DNA from: Herminiimonas fonticola
GTDB lineage: Bacteria > Pseudomonadota > Gammaproteobacteria > Burkholderiales > Burkholderiaceae_D
Reading direction: 5' to 3'
Assembly: GCF_003293745.1 (NCBI RefSeq)
Contig: NZ_PTLZ01000003.1
Coordinates: forward strand, 124,001 to 188,000
DNA length: 64,000 nucleotides
The notes beneath the pieces are model-generated. The model was not told the origin of the DNA, did not search any database, and was given only the letters and a program-made list of their open reading frames with translations. Shown one piece after another: positions 53,725 through 64,000 of the stretch (the first letter of the stretch is position 1; each line of letters begins with the position of its first letter). The position numbers were made by a program, and so were the translations under genes.

Positions 53725-53934
53725 ATGAGCAATAAACCCGCACGCACACTTACTTTCAAATGCACGAAATGCGCAAAGTCGGTTCAAGTCTTTTTGCAGA
53801 AGGTCTCGGCCTGTTCGCATATCCAGCCGTATCAAGGCATCTGCAGCTGTGGCGAGATTCGACGTTACGCGACCGGCGACAAGGATGTAGTGGAATCCTT
53901 TGTGGCAACGGGCGAAATCGGCCATCACCACTAA
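53725..53934 (+). CDS. Small zinc-ribbon protein
   Basis: A 69-aa protein with two CxxC/CxC pairs (FKCTKCAKSV and ICSCGEIRRY) about 35 residues apart, consistent with one bound zinc, and a His-rich end (GEIGHHH). AGGAAT precedes ATG 53725. No match to a named family is certain; it resembles small zinc-ribbon regulators of the FmdB or DksA/TraR size class but lacks their spacing. It converges with dbpA. Function unknown. Confidence 0.7.
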   Translation: MSNKPARTLTFKCTKCAKSVQVFLQKVSACSHIQPYQGICSCGEIRRYATGDKDVVESFVATGEIGHHH

Positions 53935-53940
53935 GATCAA

Positions 53941-55335
53941 TTAGCCGTTATCGGTTGCTATAAAGCGCATTTTAAAATTGCGTCCCTTGATATTGCCGTC
54001 GCTTAAACTTGCATACGCCTTATCCGCCACGCGGCGGTCCAGCGCAACATAGGTCATGAATTCAAATACATTGATCTTGCCGACCTGATCCTTCGTCAAA
54101 CCGGCATCGCCGGTCAAGGCACCAAGCAAATCGCCGGGGCGCAATTTATCCCGCTTGCCGCCCATGATGCACAAGGTAACCATAGGCGCGTGCAAGTCGT
54201 CACCTTCAGCCGGTTCTGCAGATTTCAGGTCGAACCATTGCGCCGGTTTGTGCTGATATTCCTCAATCAGCTTGACCCATTTCTTCTCGTTAGGCGCACA
54301 CAAACTCAGTGCCAATCCCTTGTCTTGTCCGCGACCGGTACGGCCTATGCGGTGGATATGCACTTCGGTATCTTTCGATACATCGACGTTGATCACGGCC
54401 CCCAAGGATTGAATATCCAGTCCGCGTGCAGCCACGTCGGTCGCGACCAGCACTGAGCAGCTTTGATTCGCAAACAACACCAGGATCTCATCGCGCTCGC
54501 GTTGTTCAAGTTCGCCATATAAAGCCAGTGCGCTAAAACCTTGTGCGCGCAATTCTGCCGCCAGTTCGCGGCAATGGATTTTGGTATTGCAGAATGCCAG
54601 CGTCGAAACCGGACGGTAATGCTTTAACAGTGTGGCGACAGCCGCGTTGCGATCGTCGTAACCGACTTCGTAAAAACGTTGTTCAATCTGACTGTCATCG
54701 TGTTGTGCTTCAACTTTGATTTCTACCGGCTCACGCAAGAATTCTGCGCTGGCCTTGCGTATATCGTCAGGATAAGTCGCGGAAAACAGCAAGGTCTGGC
54801 GGCGCGCAGGGCAGGCGCTGACGATGCCGGCGATCTCTTCATAAAAGCCCATATCGACCATGCGGTCGGCCTCGTCCAGTACCAATGTTTGTACGGTAGA
54901 CAGATTGATCGTATTGCGACTGATGTGATCACGCAGGCGGCCGGGCGTGCCAACGATGATATGCGCGCCATGCTCCAGCGATGCAATTTGCGGCCGCATA
55001 GGCGCACCGCCGCACAGCGTCAGCACCTTGATGTTGTCGGTAAAGCGCGCGAGCCGTCGCAATTCATTTGAAACCTGATCCGCCAGCTCACGCGTAGGAC
55101 AAATCACCAGCGCCTGAATCGCAAACCAGGTCGGATTCAACTTCTGCAGCATGCCGATGCCGAAGGCCGCAGTCTTGCCGCTCCCGGTTTTTGCCTGCGC
55201 AATCAAATCACGTAATTGCAGAATCACCGGCAGGCTTTGTGCCTGAATAGGTGTCATCTCGTGATAACCCAGCGCGTCGAGATTGCTCAACATGGCGGGT
55301 GAAAGGGCGAGGCTGGAGAAGGGACTTGGATTCAT
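53941..55335 (-). CDS. dbpA: ATP-dependent RNA helicase DbpA
   Basis: A DEAD-box helicase of about 464 aa. The motifs are Q (MTPIQAQSLPVIL), I (AKTGSGKT), Ia (PTRELADQV), Ib (TPGRLRDH), II (LDEADRMVD), III (SATYP), IV to VI (FCNTKIHCRELA, ATDVAARGLDIQ, HRIGRTGR). The C-terminal domain LCIMGGKRDKLRPGDLLGAL and INVFEFMTYVALDRRVAD is the DbpA RNA-binding domain that recognises helix 92 of 23S rRNA, giving a role in large-subunit assembly. ATG 55335 (MNPSPFSSLAL) is preferred; an in-frame ATG at 55389 adds a leader without a ribosome site. Confidence 0.92.
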   Translation of the reverse strand: MNPSPFSSLALSPAMLSNLDALGYHEMTPIQAQSLPVILQLRDLIAQAKTGSGKTAAFGIGMLQKLNPTWFAIQALVICPTRELADQVSNELRRLARFTDNIKVLTLCGGAPMRPQIASLEHGAHIIVGTPGRLRDHISRNTINLSTVQTLVLDEADRMVDMGFYEEIAGIVSACPARRQTLLFSATYPDDIRKASAEFLREPVEIKVEAQHDDSQIEQRFYEVGYDDRNAAVATLLKHYRPVSTLAFCNTKIHCRELAAELRAQGFSALALYGELEQRERDEILVLFANQSCSVLVATDVAARGLDIQSLGAVINVDVSKDTEVHIHRIGRTGRGQDKGLALSLCAPNEKKWVKLIEEYQHKPAQWFDLKSAEPAEGDDLHAPMVTLCIMGGKRDKLRPGDLLGALTGDAGLTKDQVGKINVFEFMTYVALDRRVADKAYASLSDGNIKGRNFKMRFIATDNG

Positions 55336-55389
55336 GAGTGGCTTGCGTAATGCTGAAAAGGATTCGCAGTCTAACAGGCATGGAGGCAT

Positions 55390-55733
55390 AGATGAAAAGT
55401 GCGATCAAAGAAGAGATGGACCAGAGTTTTGATCGGAGCGAAAAAACGGTCTTGGAAAACATCCAAAAACGGCCGATATTTCACGACCAAATATCTAGCT
55501 TCGCATTGTGAAAAATTGCTATCGCAATGCAACATACTAAAATTTCAGCGGGCAAAATATCATTCCGCATACAGAAAAATGCAATGTAACTACATGATTA
55601 ATAATGATTAAAAATATTTAAAATATCTTATATAAGACATTGTTGCTTCGCAAAATATCTCCTATGATTAACTCAGGTTTTTTCTTGTTTGTTATTTCTG
55701 GCACTTATTACAAATATATAAAGGAGAATCATC
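55390..55733. other. AT-rich upstream region of aceA
   Basis: 344 bases upstream of isocitrate lyase. It contains the perfect palindrome TCTTATATAAGA (55626-55637), a possible operator. No gene with a ribosome site was found. Confidence 0.5.
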
Positions 55734-57065
<1,332 letters not shown>

Positions 57066-57080
57066 AAACTGTTTCTCAAG

Positions 57081-57107
57081 AGATCGCACTTCACAAGAGT
57101 GCGATCT
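57081..57107 (+). terminator. Hairpin after aceA, partial terminator or attenuator
   Basis: AGATCGCACT (57081-57090) pairs with AGTGCGATCT (57098-57107) around a 7-nt loop. Only a short T run (TTTC) follows, so read-through to aceB is likely. Confidence 0.6.
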
Positions 57108-57191
57108 TTCAGAGAGCAACATCCAGTATCAGACGATTTGAAAAATTTGATTTACTCATTTCTAATAACTAATTGATAGACGGAGACAAGC

Positions 57192-58790
57192 ATGGCAGAG
57201 ATCACACTAGACATCCCGGCAGGAATCGAAATTGAAGGTGAGTTCAAGGAAGAATACGAACAAGTGTTGACGCCTGCTGCCCTAGCGCTGGTCATTAAAT
57301 TGAGTCGCGCGTTTGAAGCACGTCGTCAAGAGTTGCTGGGCATGCGCAGTGCGCGTGCCAAACGTATCGATGCCGGTGAGCGTCCGGATTTTCTGCCGGA
57401 GACGGCGCACATCCGTGCTGGCGACTGGCGCATCGCGCCCATTCCAGCGGCACTGGAGTGTAGGCGCGTCGAAATTACCGGCCCGGTCGATCGCAAGATG
57501 GTGATCAATGCATTCAACTCTGGCGCAGATATTTACATGGCCGATTTTGAAGATGCGAATACGCCTAACTGGGATAACCAGATTCGCGGCCAGATCAATC
57601 TGATCGATGCCGTGCGCAAGACTATTACGCTGGACACCAACGGCAAGCACTACCAGCTTAATAACAAGATCGCCACGCTGATGGTGCGGCCACGCGGCTG
57701 GCATCTGGATGAAAAACATGTGCTGGTAGACGGCAAGCGTGTATCCGGCGGCATCTTCGATTTTGCACTGTTCATGTTCCATAACGCGCATGAATTGCTG
57801 AAACGTGGTGCCGGTCCGTATTTCTATCTGCCGAAAATGGAGTCGCATCTGGAAGCGCGCTTATGGAACGATATTTTCATCATGACGCAAAAAGAACTTG
57901 GCCTGCCGCAAGGCACGATCAAGGCGACCGTGCTGATTGAAACCATTCTGGCGGCATTCGAGATGGATGAAATCCTTTATGAGTTGAGAGAACATAGTGC
58001 AGGCCTCAATGCAGGACGCTGGGATTACATCTTTTCCTGCATCAAGAAATTTCGGCTCGACAAAGATTTCTGTTTGGCAGATCGCGCCAAGGTAACAATG
58101 ACAGTACCGTTCATGCGTTCCTATGCATTGCTGCTGCTCAAAACATGTCATCGACGCGGCGCGCATGCGATGGGCGGAATGGCGGCGCTGATTCCGATCA
58201 AGAACGATCCTGCAAAGAATGAGATTGCAATGAACGCGGTGCGTATCGACAAGGAACGCGATGCGGTTGATGGTTACGACGGCGGCTGGGTTGCGCATCC
58301 TGGTCTGGTCGAACTGGCGATGACGGAATTTAAAAAGGTACTGGGCGACAAAGCCAACCAGATAGAAAAACAGCGCATCGATGTAACGACGACGGCCGAC
58401 GATTTGCTGAACTTCCAGCCGGAGACACCGATCACCGAAGCTGGCTTGCGTTACAACATCAACGTCGGCATTCATTACCTAGGCAGCTGGCTGGACGGCA
58501 ACGGCTGCGTGCCGATTCATAATCTGATGGAGGATGCAGCCACCGCCGAGATCAGTCGTTCGCAAGTGTGGCAGTGGATACATTCGAGCAAAGGCGTGCT
58601 GGAAGATGATCGCAAAATAACCGTCGCGATGGTGCGTGCGATGATCCCTGAAGAATTGGCAAAGGTAAAACAGCAGGCACCAAACGGCGTCAGCCCAAGC
58701 TATGAGCGTGCAGCGAAGATATTCGAAGAAATGTCGACTGCAGAAACGTTTGCGGAATTTTTGACCTTGCCGCTTTACGAAGAAATTTGA
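57192..58790 (+). CDS. aceB: Malate synthase A (AceB)
   Basis: Second glyoxylate shunt enzyme, condensing glyoxylate and acetyl-CoA to malate; 532 aa, matching the A isoform. Motifs include YMADFEDANTPNWDNQIRGQ (glyoxylate loop), FYLPKMESHLEARLW, TVLIETILAAFEMDEIL (Mg-binding Glu region) and LMEDAATAEISRSQVWQWIH (catalytic Asp and the malate synthase signature). The start is ATG 57192, with GGAGACAAGC upstream. It is likely co-expressed with aceA. Confidence 0.95.
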   Translation: MAEITLDIPAGIEIEGEFKEEYEQVLTPAALALVIKLSRAFEARRQELLGMRSARAKRIDAGERPDFLPETAHIRAGDWRIAPIPAALECRRVEITGPVDRKMVINAFNSGADIYMADFEDANTPNWDNQIRGQINLIDAVRKTITLDTNGKHYQLNNKIATLMVRPRGWHLDEKHVLVDGKRVSGGIFDFALFMFHNAHELLKRGAGPYFYLPKMESHLEARLWNDIFIMTQKELGLPQGTIKATVLIETILAAFEMDEILYELREHSAGLNAGRWDYIFSCIKKFRLDKDFCLADRAKVTMTVPFMRSYALLLLKTCHRRGAHAMGGMAALIPIKNDPAKNEIAMNAVRIDKERDAVDGYDGGWVAHPGLVELAMTEFKKVLGDKANQIEKQRIDVTTTADDLLNFQPETPITEAGLRYNINVGIHYLGSWLDGNGCVPIHNLMEDAATAEISRSQVWQWIHSSKGVLEDDRKITVAMVRAMIPEELAKVKQQAPNGVSPSYERAAKIFEEMSTAETFAEFLTLPLYEEI

Positions 58791-58798
58791 TCTAGTGT

Positions 58799-58826
58799 GC
58801 TTGGTGCGTTGACATGCGCACCAAGC
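58799..58826. terminator. Hairpin between aceB and the FNR gene
   Basis: GCTTGGTGCG (58799-58808) and CGCACCAAGC (58817-58826) form a 10-bp stem, just after the aceB stop and near the converging FNR gene end. There is no T run, so termination is uncertain. Confidence 0.5.
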
Positions 58827-58849
58827 AATCAATGTAGTTATAGCTGGAA

Positions 58850-59605
58850 TCAGCTACAGGCTTCAGTGCCAGCAGCCATCGCTTTTAACGCAGTGATATC
58901 CAGCAATTCGATCTCTCGATTGCTCACGCCTAACAAACCTTGTTTTTTGAACTTGGATAGCAAGCGACTGATACTCTCTATGGTCAGGCCCAAATAGCTG
59001 CCGATGTCTTCACGCGACATGCGCAACTGAAAATTGGTGGATGAATAGCCACGCGCCACGTAGCGCGATGCCAGATTGACCAGGAAGGCGGCAAGCCGTT
59101 GTTCTGCGCGCATATTGCCCAGCAAGAGCATGGCGCTTTGCTCGCGTGTGATTTCCTGGCTCATCATGCGATGGAAGTGACGCAATAGTGTTGGCATGGT
59201 ACCGAACAGTTCTTCCAGCCGTGCAAACGGGATTTCGCAGACTTCACTATCTTCCAGCGCTATCGCATCGCAATGATGATGATCCGTGCTGATGGCATCC
59301 ATGCCGAGCAATTCGCCCGCCATCTGAAAGCCGGTAATCTGTTGTTCACCGCCGGCATTGATCTGACAGGTTTTGAAATGCCCGACGCGTACCGCGTATA
59401 GATTGGTAAACACATCGTCCATCCGATACAGATAACTATCGCGCGGCACTTTCCGTCTGCGACCGATGATCTGATCCAGCTTGTCCATATCATTTTCGCC
59501 CAGGCCCATAGGCAAGCACAGTTGATGCATGCTGCAAGTTGAGCAACTGGTGCGCAATGAATTAACCAGAGACGACGGATTGGGAAGTGGGGAGGGGCTG
59601 CTCAT
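58850..59605 (-). CDS. fnr: FNR-type oxygen-sensing regulator (Crp/FNR family)
   Basis: A 251-aa regulator. The N-terminal Cys cluster C21-x2-C24-x5-C30 and a further Cys112 match the [4Fe-4S] ligands of E. coli FNR (C20, C23, C29, C122). A cNMP-like beta barrel (about 40-150) leads to an HTH with the recognition helix LRMSREDIGSYLGLTIESISRLLSKF. Presence of the full ligand set suggests an oxygen sensor rather than a Dnr-type NO sensor. It is on the strand opposite aceAB and upstream of fdxA in the same orientation. It could control fermentation or anaerobic respiration genes; targets not visible. Confidence 0.92.
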   Translation of the reverse strand: MSSPSPLPNPSSLVNSLRTSCSTCSMHQLCLPMGLGENDMDKLDQIIGRRRKVPRDSYLYRMDDVFTNLYAVRVGHFKTCQINAGGEQQITGFQMAGELLGMDAISTDHHHCDAIALEDSEVCEIPFARLEELFGTMPTLLRHFHRMMSQEITREQSAMLLLGNMRAEQRLAAFLVNLASRYVARGYSSTNFQLRMSREDIGSYLGLTIESISRLLSKFKKQGLLGVSNREIELLDITALKAMAAGTEACS

Positions 59606-59673
59606 GTATGCGTATGCTTCTTGTTTGGATAGTTATGTGCACTGCTATTATTGGTTTTCTGCTTGCAGAATAA

Positions 59674-60015
59674 CTAGGCTTTATCTATCCCTGCCAGCAA
59701 AGATATTTTATCTTGAACTTGCGCCCATTTTTCATGATCCGGCATAGGGGATTTTTGCAGCCTGATGCGTTTCCAGTCTGGGTGTTGCGACAAACTGCGA
59801 TTCAATTCGACGAAATGTTTTTGCTCTTCTGCAATTTCAGACGCGTTAACAATTGCGTTGACCGGGCATTCCGGTACGCACACCGAGCAATCTATGCATT
59901 CATCCGGATTGATGGCCAGGAAGTTTGGTCCTTCGAAGAAGCAATCCATGGGGCAGACTACGACGCAATCGGTGTATTTGCATTGTATGCATGACTCAGT
60001 AACAACAAACGGCAT
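59674..60015 (-). CDS. fdxA: 7Fe ferredoxin FdxA
   Basis: A 113-aa ferredoxin carrying a [3Fe-4S] and a [4Fe-4S] cluster. The Cys patterns [19 protein letters not shown] and [15 protein letters not shown] are typical of the Azotobacter-type FdxA, and the C-terminal helical extension ([19 protein letters not shown]) is present. ATG 60015 (MPFVVTESC) is chosen; an in-frame ATG at 60063 adds an unusual leader with no ribosome site. The gene precedes the FNR gene on the same strand by about 68 bases. It serves redox transfer; partners not visible. Confidence 0.93.
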   Translation of the reverse strand: MPFVVTESCIQCKYTDCVVVCPMDCFFEGPNFLAINPDECIDCSVCVPECPVNAIVNASEIAEEQKHFVELNRSLSQHPDWKRIRLQKSPMPDHEKWAQVQDKISLLAGIDKA

Positions 60016-60356
60016 ACTCTTGTTCCATTTCCCGGTTTCATTTTCTTTTATCAGTCTTGCCATTGTAAACGCTGCGAGTGCTAATACCTGTAATCAACAT
60101 CTCAGATGAAAAATACTCAACTTCCAATTTCCTTAAACACAATGATTGCATCTTCTTTTTTGATGAAAAGATAAATAAATGCGCTGCTTCTACCTCCTTT
60201 GTGTCTGATAAACGCAATCTCAAGCAGCCTGCGATGAACAGATACAATATGCACATAGTAAAGAAATGCAACTTTTGCAAGAAACAATTGCTTTCAACTT
60301 GCAGGCGCAATGCCTGCTAAAGTTGCGGCGCACAGAAGACTTAACAGGGGATCGCG

Positions 60357-62756
60357 TTGCGGCTGTTTTCAATTATCAAGAAATCCATCGTGGATTGGTC
60401 CGAGCGACCAACCGACATCAAACTTCGACAGGCCGGCATCGTTGCGCTGATAGGCGCTGGTGCTTTTGCGTTGTTGATGGCGCTATTTACGGTCGTGTTC
60501 ATTGTCCCGAATCTGCCATCGATAGATGCGCTGACCGACTATAGGCCGAAAATTCCATTGCGCGTCTACACTGCCGACAATGTGTTGATCGGTGAATTCG
60601 GCGAAGAGCGGCGCGACTTTGTATCGATAGGAGGAATCCCATCGAGCATGAAGAACGCGATCATCGCCATCGAAGACAATAATTTTTATGAACATGGTGG
60701 TGTCGATATTCTTGGCGTGGTGCGTGCCGGACTCGCGAATCTGATACACAGCCGTTCGCAAGGCGCGTCGACGATCACGATGCAGGTCGCGCGTACTTTT
60801 TTACTCACGCGTAAAAAAACCTACAGTCGCAAACTGCAGGAAGTGTTACTTGCATATCGCATTGAAAAGAATCTGACTAAAGACCAGATTCTCGAGTTGT
60901 ACATGAATCAGATATATCTGGGGCAACGCGCTTACGGCTTCGGTAGTGCTTCACGTATTTATTTCGGCAAGCCGATCAAGGATTTGACTATTGCTGAATC
61001 GGCGATGCTGGCTGGTTTACCGAAAGCGCCAGCGAGTGCCAATCCGGTTGTCAATCCCAAGCGTGCTACCGAACGTCAGCAGTACATCCTCAAGCGCATG
61101 CATGAGCTCGGCTTTATCACGCAAGAGCAATACGAGAAGGCAAAAGCTGAAAAACTGAACGTGCTGGCCGACGGCAATCGCTTCCGCACCCATGCGGAAT
61201 ACGCGGCCGAGCAAGTGCGGCAGTTCATGTACACACAGTACAAGGATGAAATTTATACTAGCGGCATGAGCGTCTACACCACGCTCAATAAAGCCGATCA
61301 GGATGCGGCGTACGAAGCAGTGCGACGCGGCGTGCTGGATTACGACAAGCGCCACGGTTATCGTGGCCCTGAAGATAATATCGATTTGCCGAAAGATGAA
61401 GAAGACAGACAGCAGGCTATTGAAGACATTCTGGTCAAGCATCCGGATAGCGATGACTTGAAGGCAGCCGTCGTGACGGCAGCATCGGCTAAATCGGTGC
61501 GCGCTGAAACATTGTCCGGCGAGGATATAGAAATCACTGGTGACGGTTTGCGTTTTGCTGCATCAGGTTTGGCCAGCAAGGCTGCTGAAGGCAAAAAAAT
61601 CAAGCCGGGATCTGTCATTCGTGTTGTACAAGACAGCAAGAAAAAATGGGCCATCGTCCAGTTGCCGGAAGTTTCTGCAGCTTTTGTTTCCGTCAATGCG
61701 CAGGATGGCGGCATACGCGCGATGGTGGGCGGCTTTGATTTTGCGCTGAACCAGTTCGATCATGTCACGCAGGCATGGCGTCAGCCGGGTTCCACCATCA
61801 AGCCATTCGTTTATTCGGCTGCGCTGGAAAAAGGTTTGTCGCCAGGCACGTTGATCAACGATGCGCCGCTCGCAGAAGATAACACCGAACAAAACGGCAA
61901 GGCCTGGAATCCGGGCAATGACAACGGCCAATATGACGGCCCAGTCACGATGCGTACCGGTTTGAAGCGTTCGAAGAATCTGGTATCCATCCGCATCTTG
62001 CGCAAGATCACGCCACCGTTTGCAATCGAACACATGGCGCATTTTGGCCTGGATGCAGATAAACAGCCATCTAATCTGACGCTGGCGCTGGGTACCGGTT
62101 CTGTAACGCCTTTGCAGATGGCGGGTGCTTATGCCGTATTTGCCAATGGTGGTTTTAAATTGGCACCTTATCTGATTCAAAAAGTCGTCGATGTGCGTGG
62201 CAAGGTATTGCTGGAAGCGGATCATCCGCAAGCCGGCGATGAAACTGCAAGGGCCATCGATCCACGTAACGCCTTCATCATGAATACGATGTTGCGCGAC
62301 GTTGTACGCTCGGGCACCGGTTACATGGCTGGCCAGCGCTTGGGACGCAGCGATCTGGCCGGCAAAACCGGCACCACCAATGACTCGATGGATGGCTGGT
62401 TTGCCGGCTATGGTCGCGATGTCGTTGGTGTGGCATGGATGGGTTACGACAAGCCACGCACACTGGGCGGCAGGGAATTCGGCAGCACGCTTGCGCTACC
62501 GATCTGGGTTGACTATATGCGGACCGCTTTGCGCGGCAAACCGGAAATCGAGAATGCCGTGCCACCAGGTGTTGCGCAAGTTGATGGCGATTGGACGTAT
62601 GAAGAATACGTCAATGGCGATTCGGTCAAGTCGGTGGATGTCGAGGAGCAAAAAGGATTCTGGGAGAAATTATTCAACCCGGGTGATGCGTCCCAACCGC
62701 AAGTGCCTGGAAACGTGAATCCGGATGAAAAGCCGAAAGATATTTACGGCGGCTAG
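60357..62756 (+). CDS. mrcA: Penicillin-binding protein 1A (bifunctional glycosyltransferase/transpeptidase)
   Basis: Peptidoglycan synthase, 799 aa. A TM anchor (about 29-50) precedes the GT51 domain with catalytic Glu106 in AIEDNNFYEHGGVD and the second motif QGASTITMQVAR. The transpeptidase domain has S479 in STIKPF, SKN at 539-541 and KTGTT starting at Lys670. An insert domain between them (about 300-440) is characteristic of proteobacterial PBP1A. The start is TTG 60357, with AGGGGAT upstream, and it gives a normal N-terminus (MRLFSIIKKSIVDW). It is transcribed alone, opposite to fdxA. Confidence 0.95.
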   Translation: MRLFSIIKKSIVDWSERPTDIKLRQAGIVALIGAGAFALLMALFTVVFIVPNLPSIDALTDYRPKIPLRVYTADNVLIGEFGEERRDFVSIGGIPSSMKNAIIAIEDNNFYEHGGVDILGVVRAGLANLIHSRSQGASTITMQVARTFLLTRKKTYSRKLQEVLLAYRIEKNLTKDQILELYMNQIYLGQRAYGFGSASRIYFGKPIKDLTIAESAMLAGLPKAPASANPVVNPKRATERQQYILKRMHELGFITQEQYEKAKAEKLNVLADGNRFRTHAEYAAEQVRQFMYTQYKDEIYTSGMSVYTTLNKADQDAAYEAVRRGVLDYDKRHGYRGPEDNIDLPKDEEDRQQAIEDILVKHPDSDDLKAAVVTAASAKSVRAETLSGEDIEITGDGLRFAASGLASKAAEGKKIKPGSVIRVVQDSKKKWAIVQLPEVSAAFVSVNAQDGGIRAMVGGFDFALNQFDHVTQAWRQPGSTIKPFVYSAALEKGLSPGTLINDAPLAEDNTEQNGKAWNPGNDNGQYDGPVTMRTGLKRSKNLVSIRILRKITPPFAIEHMAHFGLDADKQPSNLTLALGTGSVTPLQMAGAYAVFANGGFKLAPYLIQKVVDVRGKVLLEADHPQAGDETARAIDPRNAFIMNTMLRDVVRSGTGYMAGQRLGRSDLAGKTGTTNDSMDGWFAGYGRDVVGVAWMGYDKPRTLGGREFGSTLALPIWVDYMRTALRGKPEIENAVPPGVAQVDGDWTYEEYVNGDSVKSVDVEEQKGFWEKLFNPGDASQPQVPGNVNPDEKPKDIYGG

Positions 62757-62890
62757 ATTCAATTGCAGGGCGGGGTGTTTATAGCGGCAAGATATTTGGA
62801 AGGATATTCAGCGCGTTCGCAGGTAAAACGTTTTGAATATCCTTTTGATGAGTCCGGTATTTAAGTCCCGAATGTAAACACGCTTGACGT

Positions 62891-64000
62891 TTATTCTGAC
62901 GGTGCTGTTTCAACTCGACGCCGTCCCAATCCTTTGGCCTTGTACATTGCACGATCTGCGCGATGCAGCAAGGCTTCGCTGGTGACGCCGGAATCAGGAT
63001 AGGCGGCAACGCCAATACTGGCTGAAACGAGCGCAGTCACACCATCCAGATCGTAAGGTTCAGATACGTTTTCGACCAGTGTTTCTGCAACTGTCTTGGC
63101 ATTTTTCATGCTCGTTCCGACCATTACGATGGCAAATTCATCGCCTCCCAAACGCGCCACGACATCGGAACTACGGCTGCCGGCTTTCAGTCGTACGGCA
63201 ACGCTGCACAGCAATTTGTCGCCGGTTTCATGGCCGTGTTTATCGTTGATGATCTTGAATCCGTCCAGATCGATATACAAAATCGAGAGCATCGTGTGAT
63301 TACGTTCACACAGTAATAGTTGTTGATTGACGATTTCATTGAACAAAGTGCGATTCACCAGTCCGGTCAGGCCGTCATGATTGGCGCGATGCTGCGCGAC
63401 CTGCAGCATTGCGGAGGCTTTCATCAATGAGGTACCCACTTCGTCTGCTTCCCGTAGATGCAGTGGTGGAATGTCGACTTGGTCGCCGGCACCTAATGCC
63501 AATGCGGGGTTGATCAGGCCATGTACTGACTTGGCAATGCGGCCGCCTATCCACCATGCTGCGGCGAGACTGATCACCAGCAGAATGAACGTCGCAAAAA
63601 CCAGCCAAAATAGTGTTTCTCGCAATTCATGTTTGAAACTTTGCTTCGGGATGTTGAGTGCCAATGACCAGTTGGAAACAGAAGAGCGGATGAAGACGGT
63701 ATGCACAGATATGCCATCTTGCGTCACCCTTTCAAGGGTGCCTTCTGTGGCTGCTTTCAGGCGCTTGACCATGTCAGGTGGCGCCATTTGGCCAGAGTAA
63801 CGCTGCATATCGCGTGTGCGCGCAATAATTTTTCCATTGCCGTCAAAGATGACGGCGATCCAGCCTTCAGGCAATTTTTGTTGCAGCAACAGTCGTTCAA
63901 AACGTTCTGGAAAAATGCCTGCATTCAGGTTATAGCGTATGCCGTGATCGAATACCGGTACGCCTACTGCCAACAAGGGACGCTTGGTGACTCCTCCGAC
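62891..64000 (-). CDS. Membrane-bound diguanylate cyclase, cut by the window end
   Basis: The open frame continues past position 64000 (in-frame codons back to the edge), so the N-terminus is missing. The visible part holds the end of a periplasmic dCache-like sensor (VPVFDHGIRYNLNAGIF), a TM helix (about LFWLVFATFILLVISLAAAWWIGG), a HAMP-like segment, and a GGDEF domain with RLGGDEFAIV. An RxxD inhibitory site (RSSD) lies upstream, as in active product-inhibited diguanylate cyclases. It is likely to make c-di-GMP in response to a small ligand bound outside. It converges with the PBP1A gene. Confidence 0.9.
   Translation of the reverse strand, partial: VGGVTKRPLLAVGVPVFDHGIRYNLNAGIFPERFERLLLQQKLPEGWIAVIFDGNGKIIARTRDMQRYSGQMAPPDMVKRLKAATEGTLERVTQDGISVHTVFIRSSVSNWSLALNIPKQSFKHELRETLFWLVFATFILLVISLAAAWWIGGRIAKSVHGLINPALALGAGDQVDIPPLHLREADEVGTSLMKASAMLQVAQHRANHDGLTGLVNRTLFNEIVNQQLLLCERNHTMLSILYIDLDGFKIINDKHGHETGDKLLCSVAVRLKAGSRSSDVVARLGGDEFAIVMVGTSMKNAKTVAETLVENVSEPYDLDGVTALVSASIGVAAYPDSGVTSEALLHRADRAMYKAKGLGRRRVETAPSE

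Noticed and set aside
55399-55611. 70-codon frame upstream of aceA
   Set aside because: No ribosome site and Lys/Arg-rich composition from AT-rich noncoding DNA.
60038-60356. Frames on both strands between fdxA and the PBP1A gene
   Set aside because: They overlap each other, have no ribosome sites and show no family resemblance; the gap is treated as intergenic.

Overview
The window reads as chromosomal DNA of a beta-proteobacterium, most likely an Oxalobacteraceae member close to Herminiimonas or Janthinobacterium. This is inferred from moderate G+C content, the style of the proteins (DUF1631, DUF4197, DUF2970, FNR, DbpA, PBP1A, ArsH) and the arsenic island. No rRNA, tRNA, phage or CRISPR was seen, so the assignment cannot be confirmed from this window.

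Layout. 1-4.8 kb: the end of a tripartite RND drug-efflux operon (tail of the adaptor, pump, outer-membrane lipoprotein). 4.8-7.7 kb: an arsenic resistance operon on the minus strand (arsR-arsC-acr3-arsH) with a readable promoter and operator. 7.7-10.5 kb: a cluster of 12-bp repeats, then a LigD-type protein that has phosphoesterase and polymerase domains but no ligase domain, divergent from a secreted LigE-type ATP-dependent DNA ligase. 10.5-18 kb: accessory genes, namely a DUF4197 protein, a GlxA-like AraC regulator, an orphan IS3-type OrfA, two secreted Gly/Ser-rich low-complexity proteins, an SDR enzyme with a divergent LysR regulator, and a VanY-like peptidase. 18-23 kb: a membrane-anchored Mrr-like nuclease, MarR, a ClC-CBS chloride transporter, a PAS protein and an HPP-CBS membrane protein. 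23.5-30 kb: lactate dehydrogenase, a LexA-controlled imuA without imuB or dnaE2, a lipid-transport-like permease-MCE-lipoprotein cassette, a spermidine-synthase-like protein and a PPC-domain protein. 30-39 kb: one very large cyclic beta-1,2-glucan synthase gene. 39-64 kb: mainly housekeeping and signalling genes, namely a PRMT-like methyltransferase, hisC, an rsuA-type pseudouridine synthase, a long inverted repeat, a GGDEF-EAL protein, DUF1631, ppnN, a cbpA-like J-protein, a methyltransferase, dbpA, the glyoxylate shunt genes (aceA, aceB), an FNR regulator, ferredoxin fdxA, PBP1A, and a GGDEF protein cut by the window end.

How the genes fit together. Arsenate is reduced by ArsC, arsenite is exported by Acr3, ArsH handles organoarsenicals or redox, and ArsR represses from a site on the promoter. 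Lactate oxidation plus aceA and aceB indicate growth on organic acids and C2 compounds. FNR and the 7Fe ferredoxin suggest oxygen-responsive redox control. Cyclic glucan synthase, the MCE cassette, PBP1A and the RND pump all concern the cell envelope. The least ordinary items are the ligase-less LigD beside LigE, the orphan SOS-controlled imuA, the tandem secreted Gly-rich proteins, the MCE cassette without an ATPase, and two unusual repeat structures.
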